Shown in pieces: positions 1 to 5,240 of a DNA stretch of 5,774 bases. The notes under the pieces were generated by a model, which searched no databases, had not been told where the DNA came from, and worked only from the letters and a program-made list of their open reading frames with translations. Every line of letters starts with the position of its first letter. Within the stretch, counting starts at the first letter, position 1. The translations under genes and the position numbers were made by a program. The DNA is from Synergistaceae bacterium (GTDB lineage: Bacteria > Synergistota > Synergistia > Synergistales > Synergistaceae), in contig JAAYHA010000131.1 in assembly GCA_012727545.1 (NCBI GenBank), forward strand, positions 1 through 5,774. Direction: 5' to 3'.

Positions 1-108
1 CCTCTCTGCGATCAGCCTTAGCACGGGCATATATTCCCATGCCCATTCTATCCTTCTGTGTCCTTCCGGAGCCAGGTTCATGTCAGCAATCCTAAACTCG
101 TTTTTCAT
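1..108 (-). CDS. ahcY: S-adenosylhomocysteine hydrolase, N-terminal 36 codons (gene runs off the window)
   Basis: Only the first 36 codons are present; the gene continues past base 1. The family enzyme hydrolyses S-adenosylhomocysteine to adenosine and homocysteine with bound NAD, removing the inhibitory product of SAM-dependent methylation in the cytoplasm. The recognisable part is the family's N-terminal signature: IADMNLAPEGHRRIEWA followed by YMPVL, matching the usual pattern 'D..LA..G...I.WA...MP.L'. The ATG at 108-106 is preceded at 7 bases by a strong AAGGAGG ribosome site (117-123), so the start is secure. NAD-binding and catalytic regions lie outside the window, so activity cannot be judged. 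Related enzymes in some prokaryotes prefer S-inosylhomocysteine, which cannot be excluded here. It sits 182 bases downstream of mtnA, another SAM by-product recycling gene. Confidence 0.85.
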   Translation of the reverse strand, partial: MKNEFRIADMNLAPEGHRRIEWAWEYMPVLRLIAER

Positions 109-290
109 AATTCTGCCTCCTTCCTTTTTGTCAGTCCTTTTCAAAAATAAACACGCAACACAGAGTGCATGAATTGATATTGACCAAAGGCACCACTCCT
201 ATACTGTGAGCAAAAAGCGGATAAAAACATCAAAGGATATATAAGTACTATCCTGTATTTCCTGCCTTAATATTACCACTCAACAGCATA
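109..290 (-). other. Non-coding gap between mtnA and ahcY, possible leader of ahcY
   Basis: This 182-base stretch holds no credible gene. Reading the minus strand, it starts with small inverted repeats near the mtnA stop. A possible weak terminator follows (234-254), then a TATAGG hexamer near 199-204 with only a poor -35 partner, then a bulged inverted repeat in which CACAG and AGTG pair with CACT and CTGTG further on. The final part is U/A-rich and ends in the strong ahcY ribosome site. The length allows a separate promoter and a structured leader, but I do not recognise any known SAM or SAH riboswitch consensus in it. Confidence 0.4.
234..254 (-). terminator. Weak terminator-like hairpin downstream of mtnA
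   Basis: On the minus strand AGGATA pairs with TATCCT across a 9-base loop. The stem is followed by TTGATGTTTTT, so a U-rich tract begins soon after it. The stem is only 6 bp and AT-rich, and the U tract is interrupted, so termination would be inefficient at best. It lies about 37 bases past the mtnA stop, a plausible place for a terminator. Confidence 0.3.
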
Positions 291-1304
291 TTAAGCTGTT
301 ATTTTATGCAGCTTCTTTATGTCTGACGGCTCAAAAATACCTTCCTCGGTTATTATTCCTCTGATCAGATCTGCAGGGGTCACGTCAAAAGCCGGATTCC
401 ATACCTTTGCGTCCTCGTGGACAAGAATTTCACCGCCGACCTTCCTTACTTCACTGTGGTCTCTTTCTTCGATAGGGATCGAATCTCCGTTTGGGCAGTT
501 AAAATCAATACTGCTTATGGGTGCTGCTATGTAAAATGGGACATTGTGACTTTTTGCAGAAATTGCCAGCCCATAGGTGCCTATCTTATTTGCCGTGTCA
601 CCGTTGAGTGCTATCCTGTCTGCTCCGGTGATCACAGCATCTATCTTTTCCCTTGACATAAGAAAGGCCGCCATAGAATCACATATGACCGTTACGTCAA
701 ATCCGTCCTCACACAACTCAAATGCAGTAAGCCTTCCTCCCTGAAAACGGGGCCTGGTCTCATCTGCATAGATTTTTATATCCTTCCCGGAATCCCTGGC
801 TGACCTGAAGACACCCAAAGCCGTGCCGTAACCTGAAGTAGCAAGAGCCCCGGCGTTGCAGTGTGTTATTACTGTAGCCTTGTCCGGCAGAAGAACAGCC
901 CCATGGGCACCGATCTTCTTGTTGATATCCCGGTCTTCCCTGTCTATCATTATTGCCTCTGATTCAAGCAATGAATAGAGTTCCGGCGAATTTTTATTTT
1001 CGTTAAATACTGACCGCATTTTTTCTATGGACCAAAAAAGGTTGACTGCCGTAGGCCTTGTTGCAGAAAGTCTTGAAAGTGCCTTGTCTATCGTTGAAAT
1101 GTCTGAATGCGCCGCCAGTACTACACCATATGCCGCCGCGACCCCTATGGCCGGAGCTCCCCTTACTGTCATGTTTTCTATTGCTCCGGCTGTATCCTCA
1201 TAAGAACGGCAATCCACAAAACTTACAGAGACCGGTATCTTTCTCTGGTCCAGAAGCCGAAGCATCGGCGCTCCGCTTATCCATTCTATCGTTTCAGGCA
1301 GCAT
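291..1304 (-). CDS. mtnA: S-methyl-5-thioribose-1-phosphate isomerase (MtnA)
   Basis: MtnA converts methylthioribose-1-phosphate to methylthioribulose-1-phosphate in the cytoplasm, a step in methionine salvage and in shunts that dispose of methylthioadenosine. The 337-residue product has the expected family length. Visible landmarks are RGAPAIG (about residues 48-54), HCNAGALAT with the likely catalytic Cys149, ADETRPRFQGGRLTAFEL, ITGADRI with the likely catalytic Asp229, NKIGTY, and the C-terminal NPAFDVTP (303-310). The Cys and Asp are 80 residues apart, as I recall for Bacillus subtilis MtnA (160 and 240). Related eIF2B-like and ribose-1,5-bisphosphate isomerases share the fold, but the full set of motifs fits MtnA. 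I chose the ATG at 1304 because AAGAGGTGA lies 5 bases upstream; an in-frame GTG at 1313 falls inside that ribosome site. The gene follows xseA by 91 bases and precedes ahcY. The kinase or phosphorylase that supplies its substrate is not in the window. Confidence 0.95.
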   Translation of the reverse strand: MLPETIEWISGAPMLRLLDQRKIPVSVSFVDCRSYEDTAGAIENMTVRGAPAIGVAAAYGVVLAAHSDISTIDKALSRLSATRPTAVNLFWSIEKMRSVFNENKNSPELYSLLESEAIMIDREDRDINKKIGAHGAVLLPDKATVITHCNAGALATSGYGTALGVFRSARDSGKDIKIYADETRPRFQGGRLTAFELCEDGFDVTVICDSMAAFLMSREKIDAVITGADRIALNGDTANKIGTYGLAISAKSHNVPFYIAAPISSIDFNCPNGDSIPIEERDHSEVRKVGGEILVHEDAKVWNPAFDVTPADLIRGIITEEGIFEPSDIKKLHKITA

Positions 1305-1309
1305 AAGGC

Positions 1310-1318
1310 TCACCTCTT
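1310..1318 (-). promoter_or_regulatory. Ribosome binding site that fixes the mtnA start
   Basis: AAGAGGTGA on the minus strand matches the anti-Shine-Dalgarno partner closely and sits 5 bases before the ATG at 1304. The alternative GTG at 1313-1311 is part of this site, which argues against the longer reading. Confidence 0.75.
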
Positions 1319-1395
1319 ATAGAAAATTGTAAAAATTAATGCTTATCGGAAACATGCCGTTTTTTCGGATGACTGGAGGATGGGCTGCACTCCTG

Positions 1396-2616
1396 TCAGT
1401 TTTCTCTGCAGATGCTTATTACCTCAGCCTCTGCCTTACCATCCCTGAAAAATATACCTACTCTCTGCTTCTCTGAAAGCGAGGAGGCATCCTTGATCAT
1501 ATTACCCTCAGCGTCCCTGCAGACAGTAAAACCTCTTGACATTACGCTAAGGGGTGAAAGGTTGTTCAGGGTGCCGGCTGCAGAACTGAGTTTAGCCTCG
1601 GCCTCAGAAAGCTTGTATGTGATGTTGGATGAGAGTGAACTGCGGGCATTATTCAAAAATTCAGAAGCGGGGATATAAACTCCTCTGGTTATGCTAAAGA
1701 GGAGCCTCCTCTTGGAATCTGTCAGGTCTGAACTTATTTTTGCAGCTCTCTTGTTTATGTGGGCATTCATCGACCGCATCGAACTTTTTAAGTTGGCCGT
1801 GAGTTCTTTGGAATCAGGGAAAACTCTTTCTGCAGCACCTGACGGTGTCGGCGCGTAAGCATCCGCGGCAAGGTCTGAAAGTGTTTTGTCAATTTGATGG
1901 CCCAGTCCTGTAATTACGGGAACGGGGCATGATCTGACAGCCCTTACAACTTCCTCGCTGTCAAAGGTATCCAGGTCATCTCTGCTTCCCCCGCCCCTTA
2001 CCAGCATTACCAGTGAGATATCCTGCAAAGCTGCGCATTTTGAGAAAGCTTCCTTTATCTCTGAAGATGCTGCCGCCCCCTGCATCAGGCTTGGGATCAC
2101 AAGAAGCTCTGAAGCAGGGTATCTTATTGATGCGATCTTTATTACATCCTGTACTGCAGCCCCTGTCGGCGATGTAATAAGAGCAACTTTTCTGGGAAAG
2201 GAGGGCAATGGCCTCTTATGCCTGATGTCGAAGAGTCCTTCTGCCGTAAGCTGCTTGAAAAGGATCTCCCTGGCTCTTGCTTTTGCTCCTTCGCCAAGCG
2301 GCAGAAGGGTCGTAGCATATATCTGGTATGAGCCTCTGGCTCCGTATACATCCACCCTTCCCCGTACAAGGACCTCGTCTCCGTCTTTGGGCCAAAGGAT
2401 GACTGAGGAGGCGTTGGAGCGGAAAAGGACGCAGGAGATCCTTGCCTCTGCGCCGATCACAGTAAAGTACGCATGTCCGCTGGAGTGTTTTTTGAATCCA
2501 AGGAGCTCTCCCTTTACGGAGATATTCTGGAGATCACCGGAAGCGTATATGGCTTCACGGATCTTGTTTGTTACTTCATCTACTGTAAATACTGCATCTT
2601 TTTCAAATTTAAACAT
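1396..2616 (-). CDS. xseA: Exodeoxyribonuclease VII large subunit
   Basis: XseA is the catalytic subunit of exonuclease VII, which degrades single-stranded DNA from either end to short oligonucleotides and normally works with several copies of the small subunit XseB. The 406-residue product has an N-terminal OB-fold (about 1-105, with GELLGFKKHSSGHAYFTV), then the nuclease domain with ITSPTGAAVQDVIKI (147-161), LVRGGGSRDDLDTFDSEEV, and GLGHQIDKTLSDLAADAYAPTPSGAAE. D157, R207, H240 and D243 align with the E. coli residues I recall as essential (D155, R205, H238, D241). The usual GHETD motif reads GHQID here, keeping His and Asp. A helical region (about 270-350) leads to the SPLSVMSRGF C-terminal motif. 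The protein is shorter than E. coli XseA (about 456), mainly in that helical region. The ATG is 6 bases after the nusB stop and lacks a clear ribosome site, suggesting translational coupling. No xseB follows. Confidence 0.95.
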   Translation of the reverse strand: MFKFEKDAVFTVDEVTNKIREAIYASGDLQNISVKGELLGFKKHSSGHAYFTVIGAEARISCVLFRSNASSVILWPKDGDEVLVRGRVDVYGARGSYQIYATTLLPLGEGAKARAREILFKQLTAEGLFDIRHKRPLPSFPRKVALITSPTGAAVQDVIKIASIRYPASELLVIPSLMQGAAASSEIKEAFSKCAALQDISLVMLVRGGGSRDDLDTFDSEEVVRAVRSCPVPVITGLGHQIDKTLSDLAADAYAPTPSGAAERVFPDSKELTANLKSSMRSMNAHINKRAAKISSDLTDSKRRLLFSITRGVYIPASEFLNNARSSLSSNITYKLSEAEAKLSSAAGTLNNLSPLSVMSRGFTVCRDAEGNMIKDASSLSEKQRVGIFFRDGKAEAEVISICREN

Positions 2617-2622
2617 GGCGGC

Positions 2623-3057
2623 TCAGTTCGAGAGAGACTCTTCCTTTCTCACGATCCTCCCCAGAACACCGTTAACAAAGCGTCCGGATTCTTCTGTACC
2701 GAAGACTTTGGCAAGTTCAACTGCCTCAGAGATCGAAACAGCTATAGGCACCTTTTTAGATATGACTCCTTCATAGAGAGCCAGCGATATGGCTACCTTG
2801 TCAACGGCAACCATTCTTTCCGGCCTCCAGCCTATAATGTTTTCCCTGAGCAGGTCTGAGATAGCCTCCATGTTATCCATTACTCCCCTTACCAGCTCAC
2901 AGGCATAGTCAAATACACCATCAGCCTCACCCTCTGAAGGGTACAGCTCTATGGCCTCATCGATATTTGCCGAAGGTCTTACATCCAGTTGGTAAATTAA
3001 TTGGAGCGCAATTTCACGTGATCTGTGGCGCATTTGTGACTTTGACGACATATTCAA
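2623..3057 (-). CDS. nusB: Transcription antitermination factor NusB
   Basis: NusB binds NusE (ribosomal protein S10) and the boxA RNA of rRNA leaders, helping RNA polymerase through rRNA operons without premature termination. The 144-residue product shows the family ends clearly: RHRSREIALQLIYQLDVR near the N-terminus, the RNA-binding arginine-rich start, and PIAVSISEAVELAKVFGTEESGRFVNGVLGRIV at the C-terminus (conserved form 'P..V.INEAVELAK......FVNGVL'), quoted here as one run only in its key parts: EAVELAK and FVNGVL. Length is typical. The listed start is TTG at 3057, 7 bases after AGGAG; an ATG two codons later (3051) is 13 bases from that site and could be the true start, removing only Met-Asn. 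The upstream gene ends 3 bases before, so the two are probably coupled, and xseA starts 6 bases after its stop. Confidence 0.95.
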   Translation of the reverse strand: MNMSSKSQMRHRSREIALQLIYQLDVRPSANIDEAIELYPSEGEADGVFDYACELVRGVMDNMEAISDLLRENIIGWRPERMVAVDKVAISLALYEGVISKKVPIAVSISEAVELAKVFGTEESGRFVNGVLGRIVRKEESLSN

Positions 3058-3060
3058 ATA

Positions 3061-3069
3061 TCATCTCCT
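3061..3069 (-). promoter_or_regulatory. Ribosome binding site of nusB inside the end of the upstream gene
   Basis: AGGAGATGA on the minus strand overlaps the TGA stop of the 157-residue membrane protein. Its AGGAG core is 7 bases from TTG (3057) and 13 from ATG (3051), which favours the TTG start by spacing but ATG by codon preference. Confidence 0.6.
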
Positions 3070-3534
3070 GAATTGCTGCATCAGAATTGAAATTTGTTTT
3101 TTGCCGTCGTCGGTAAGCAGTATCCAGGAGACTCCATATCCAATGATCGCAGCAAAAAGTGACCACAGGATGCCCTTAAGCCCAAGGTGCACTATTGCGG
3201 TCAGTGCAGCCGCCGCACCGGCCCAGAATAATGGCATAGTCCAGACAGGATTAGTTTTGGGATTGTCCTGAGGTGCTATGTTGATCCAGTTTATATGGAC
3301 CGCCATTCCTGACTTTGTGAAGATGTCGGTGAACTTCTTTTCAAGTCTTACCTTGTCTTCTTCGTTGTCACCCTCAGGCATGGTAATGTAAATATTCAAA
3401 AGGTTTTGATCCCCGATAAAAGAAACTTCCTGGCAGTAAAAACCTTCCGGCAGTCTTTTGGAAACGATGTGGCGTATAGAGTCTCCGTCAAGCCAAATTT
3501 TGCCGATCTTGGTCGTAGTCCATAAAAAGAGCAT
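3061..3534 (-). CDS. Two-helix membrane protein with Asp23-like N-terminal domain, candidate Asp23 anchor
   Basis: I do not recognise a named family. The 157-residue protein has a soluble N-terminal part (about 1-95) and two C-terminal hydrophobic segments (about 98-118 and 120-140) joined by a very short turn, ending in a basic tail (GKKQ...QQFRR). No signal peptide is visible. The soluble part has the predicted order helix-strand-strand-helix-strand, like the Asp23 domain encoded just upstream, and its segment GKIWLDGDSIRHIVSKRL aligns with GKIRISEDVIAQLATKAL of that protein. In Clostridial relatives the position between asp23 and nusB is often held by AmaP or DUF2273 membrane proteins, so an anchor role is a reasonable inference, not shown. 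The ATG at 3534 is 5 bases after AAGAGGTGA; a GTG at 3543 lies inside that site and is rejected as start. Confidence 0.85.
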   Translation of the reverse strand: MLFLWTTTKIGKIWLDGDSIRHIVSKRLPEGFYCQEVSFIGDQNLLNIYITMPEGDNEEDKVRLEKKFTDIFTKSGMAVHINWINIAPQDNPKTNPVWTMPLFWAGAAAALTAIVHLGLKGILWSLFAAIIGYGVSWILLTDDGKKQISILMQQFRR

Positions 3535-3539
3535 CTTAT

Positions 3540-3548
3540 TCACCTCTT
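3540..3548 (-). promoter_or_regulatory. Ribosome binding site that fixes the start of the membrane protein gene
   Basis: AAGAGGTGA on the minus strand, identical to the mtnA site, is 5 bases upstream of the ATG at 3534. It begins only 5 bases after the 14-bp hairpin at 3554-3589, so the folded stem could affect ribosome access. Confidence 0.7.
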
Positions 3549-3553
3549 AATCG

Positions 3554-3589
3554 AGAAGGCCGGTTTCTCATTCAGGAAACCGGCCTTCT
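3554..3589 (-). terminator. Strong 14-bp hairpin after asp23, partial terminator or mRNA-processing element
   Basis: AGAAGGCCGGTTTC (3554-3567) and GAAACCGGCCTTCT (3576-3589) are perfectly complementary with an 8-base loop. On the minus strand the stem begins 19 bases after the asp23 stop. The 3' flank reads CGATTAAG, not a run of U, so it is a poor classical Rho-independent terminator even though the stem is strong and GC-rich at its centre. It may lower expression of the following genes relative to asp23, or protect the 3' end of an asp23 transcript after cleavage. Confidence 0.7.
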
Positions 3590-3608
3590 TCTGTAATCTC
3601 AGTTAAGC

Positions 3609-4088
3609 TCAGGCCTCTTCGGTAAATGTGTTGTAAACAGCCTCTGTCTCAACAACAGGTTCTTTTTTATCACCAAAGGTAACACCCTGAACGTAAACAT
3701 TGACGCCTTTGATCGTATAACCTGTAAAGCGTTCTATCTGTTCCTTGACTGCCTCCTGTACATCCCAGCAAACATCGGGGATGCGGAGTCCATACTTTAC
3801 AGCAATATATGCATCTACAACTATTTCCGGCGAATCTCCGTCAGAGATAGTTATCCTTACACCGTTGACTGTTTTTCTTCCGAGACGCAGGTTAGCCATG
3901 AGACCCGGATTTGCCGGAGTAACACCTTCAACGCTGTGCAGAGCTTTTGTGGCAAGCTGTGCTATGACATCTTCCGATATCCGGATCTTTCCTTCAAGGT
4001 TAGACTGGTCTATAGTTGCACCGGTAACTATTTCTTCGGTCTCACCTGCTTCGCTTACTACGAATTCCTCTTTTTTATTCGCGACCAT
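3609..4088 (-). CDS. Asp23/Gls24 family envelope stress protein
   Basis: The Asp23/Gls24 family consists of small abundant proteins linked to cell-envelope homeostasis in Gram-positive bacteria; Staphylococcus aureus Asp23 is tethered to the membrane by AmaP. The 159-residue product has a charged, low-complexity N-terminus (about 1-30), then the domain: GKIRISEDVIAQLATKAL (33-50), a strand NGVRITISD, the strand VDAYIAVKYG, IPDVCWDVQEAVKEQIE, and TGYTIKGVNVYVQGV (122-136), all characteristic. It ends in an acidic tail. No membrane segment or signal peptide is present, so it is cytoplasmic or membrane-associated through a partner. The ATG at 4088 follows AAGGAGG (4098-4104) by 9 bases; a TTG at 4112 further upstream would lie before this site and is rejected. 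Upstream is the CD1247-type gene (61-base gap); downstream, past a strong hairpin, is a two-helix membrane protein that may be its anchor. Confidence 0.93.
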   Translation of the reverse strand: MVANKKEEFVVSEAGETEEIVTGATIDQSNLEGKIRISEDVIAQLATKALHSVEGVTPANPGLMANLRLGRKTVNGVRITISDGDSPEIVVDAYIAVKYGLRIPDVCWDVQEAVKEQIERFTGYTIKGVNVYVQGVTFGDKKEPVVETEAVYNTFTEEA

Positions 4089-4097
4089 GCGGTTATT

Positions 4098-4104
4098 CCT
4101 CCTT
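4098..4104 (-). promoter_or_regulatory. Ribosome binding site that fixes the asp23-family start
   Basis: AAGGAGG on the minus strand lies 9 bases before the ATG at 4088. The longer in-frame reading from TTG at 4112 would translate through this site and has no ribosome site of its own. Confidence 0.75.
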
Positions 4105-4128
4105 ATCAACAACTGGATGTGTATTGCT

Positions 4129-4144
4129 CAGTAGAATTCTGCTG
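4129..4144. repeat. Imperfect 16-base palindrome between the CD1247-type gene and asp23
   Basis: CAGTAGAATTCTGCTG is symmetric about its centre with one mismatched pair (7 of 8 positions match). It lies just past the stop of the CD1247-type gene. It could be an operator or a small hairpin, but such dyads also occur by chance and no promoter elements are evident next to it. Confidence 0.3.
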
Positions 4145-4149
4145 CTGTT

Positions 4150-4548
4150 TTAATCTTCCGGATATTTAAAGGGCTTACCGCAGTGGGGACAAAGAAGATC
4201 TTCATCTTCATCATAGGCAGCCGGTTCATAGTAGAAATCCTTGCCGCATTCGGGACAGGTCACTGAGGCGTACTCTTCCTCATCAAAGTCCTCGTAATCT
4301 TCGTCATCATCGTACTCTTCCTCGATAAGTGCGTCGAGATCATCCTCAAGCTCACTCACATCCTCATCAAGCTGTTCGAGGTAGTCGTTGAGCTCATTGT
4401 GGACTTCTTCATGCTCTTCCATCGCCTCTGCCAAGGAGTCAAGGGCATCTACCAATGCAGCAAAAAACTTCTCCTTCTCAGGCGTATCCGCTACTTTCTG
4501 CCCATCGATCAATCCTCTTAGGTACGCTATCTTTTCCCGTGCGCTCAT
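4150..4548 (-). CDS. CD1247-type acidic coiled-coil protein with C-terminal zinc ribbon
   Basis: The 132-residue product matches from memory a Clostridial family named after C. difficile CD1247, of unknown function. The N-terminus MSAREKIAYLRGLIDGQKV is the family mark ('YL+GL.DGL.'). Residues about 24-75 are predicted helical and coiled-coil; 77-92 form an almost wholly Asp/Glu tract. The C-terminus has two Cys pairs, CPEC (98-101) and CPHC (120-123), spaced for one zinc-binding ribbon. The strong negative charge and lack of basic patches argue against simple DNA binding; protein or ribosome/RNA polymerase contacts are possible, but this is inference. The ATG at 4548 has GGGAGGG about 6 bases upstream and follows the efp stop by 16 bases, so it is surely co-transcribed with efp. 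The same efp-then-CD1247 order occurs in Clostridia as I recall it. Confidence 0.9.
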   Translation of the reverse strand: MSAREKIAYLRGLIDGQKVADTPEKEKFFAALVDALDSLAEAMEEHEEVHNELNDYLEQLDEDVSELEDDLDALIEEEYDDDEDYEDFDEEEYASVTCPECGKDFYYEPAAYDEDEDLLCPHCGKPFKYPED

Positions 4549-4564
4549 TCGGATCCCTCCCTTA

Positions 4565-5137
4565 TTATTTCTTTGCTCTTTCAAGGTATTCGCCGGTCCT
4601 TGTATCAACGAGTACGATCTCTCCGTTTTCAACAAAGAACGGAACTGTGATGACAAGGCCTGTCTCCGTAGTGGCAGGTTTGCCTCCGCCTGAAGCTGTA
4701 TCTCCCTTGAATCCGGGAGGTGTGTCCGTTATCTGCATTGCGACTGAGTTTGGAAGCTCAATGCCCATGACTCGTTCTTCGTACATGTCAAAACTTACCT
4801 CAAGGTTATCGATCAGGTATTTCACAGCATCTCCAAGCATTTCTTCGGTAAGGTATACCTGGTCATACGTCTCCATGTCCATAAAAACATAGCTGTCGCC
4901 ATCTTTGTACTGGTACTGGGCAGGTCTTTCGTCAAAAATTATCCTTTCGAAGCGTTCTCCTGACTTAAATGACTGATCAACAGAGGATCCGGTCTCAAGG
5001 TTGCGAAGTTTGCCCCTTACGATCGCGCCTCCCCTTCCCATCTTGTGATGGGAACTTTCAAGAATGACCCACATCCCGCCTTCCCATTTGATCTTAAGTC
5101 CCGGACGGAAATCGCTTGTGTCCACAATTTGTGCCAT
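4565..5137 (-). CDS. efp: Elongation factor P, arginine-tip variant
   Basis: EF-P binds the ribosome between the P and E sites and relieves stalling at consecutive prolines. The 190-residue product has the three-domain EF-P layout: N-terminal KOW-like domain (DFRPGLKIKWEGG, then the tip loop HHKMGRGGAIV, then GKLRNLETG), a central OB domain (FERIIFDERPAQYQYKDGDSYVFMD in separate strands), and the C-terminal OB domain with the signature GFKGDTASGGGKPATTETG (142-160) and DTRTGEYLERAKK at the end. The position equal to E. coli Lys34 is Arg35 (AGG codon, 5033-5035), aligned without gaps, so lysine modification by the EpmA route is not possible at this site. The ATG at 5137 has GGGAGG 7 bases upstream; reading further upstream has no ribosome site. 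A strong extended -10 promoter lies about 70 bases upstream, so efp probably leads this operon. Confidence 0.97.
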   Translation of the reverse strand: MAQIVDTSDFRPGLKIKWEGGMWVILESSHHKMGRGGAIVRGKLRNLETGSSVDQSFKSGERFERIIFDERPAQYQYKDGDSYVFMDMETYDQVYLTEEMLGDAVKYLIDNLEVSFDMYEERVMGIELPNSVAMQITDTPPGFKGDTASGGGKPATTETGLVITVPFFVENGEIVLVDTRTGEYLERAKK

Positions 5138-5204
5138 TGAAAAACCTCCCTGTGCTCTCTCACAAAACATCATGCGCATGCATTTGCCATGGATACGCCG
5201 TATT

Positions 5205-5234
5205 ATCATAACATAAAGAAAGCTTGTTTGTCTT
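5205..5234 (-). promoter_or_regulatory. Sigma-70-type extended -10 promoter for efp and the downstream operon
   Basis: On the minus strand the -10 is TATGAT (5205-5210), one mismatch to consensus, preceded by TGT to give an extended -10 (TGnTATGAT). An AAGACA -35 (5229-5234; 4 of 6 matches) lies 18 bases upstream. The predicted start near 5198 gives a leader of about 60 bases before efp. It begins 7 bases after the stop of the upstream gene. Confidence 0.65.
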
Positions 5235-5240
5235 TATCCG

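Noticed and set aside
109..290. SAM or SAH riboswitch in front of ahcY
   Set aside because: I could not match any known conserved core; it is kept only as a possible structured leader.
282..300. AACAGC/GCTGTT hairpin at the mtnA stop as terminator
   Set aside because: The 6-bp stem overlaps the stop codon and is followed on the minus strand by GAGTGG, with no U tract.
1305..1395. Promoter or small gene (xseB) between xseA and mtnA
   Set aside because: Only a 14-codon frame without an appropriate ribosome site is present, and TATAAG near 1315-1320 lies inside the ribosome site region with no -35 at proper distance.
2225..2776. Long open frame (183 codons) on the plus strand
   Set aside because: It is antisense to xseA and nusB, whose protein motifs are unmistakable; the predicted product has biased, Ser/Pro/Arg-rich composition typical of a shadow frame.
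4265..4330. CTTC/ATC-rich stretch that looks like a simple repeat
   Set aside because: It is the codon reflection of the Asp/Glu tract in the CD1247-type protein, not a separate repeat element.
4150..4656. Longer reading of the CD1247-type gene with 36 extra residues
   Set aside because: The extension overlaps the 3' end of efp; the family N-terminus begins at the ATG at 4548, which has its own ribosome site.
4388..4892. Overlapping plus-strand open frames over efp and the CD1247-type gene
   Set aside because: Both lie antisense to well-recognised genes, have no ribosome sites and no family resemblance.
4565..5209. Longer efp reading starting 24 codons upstream
   Set aside because: The added residues do not belong to EF-P, include the promoter leader, and the ATG at 5137 has a good ribosome site.
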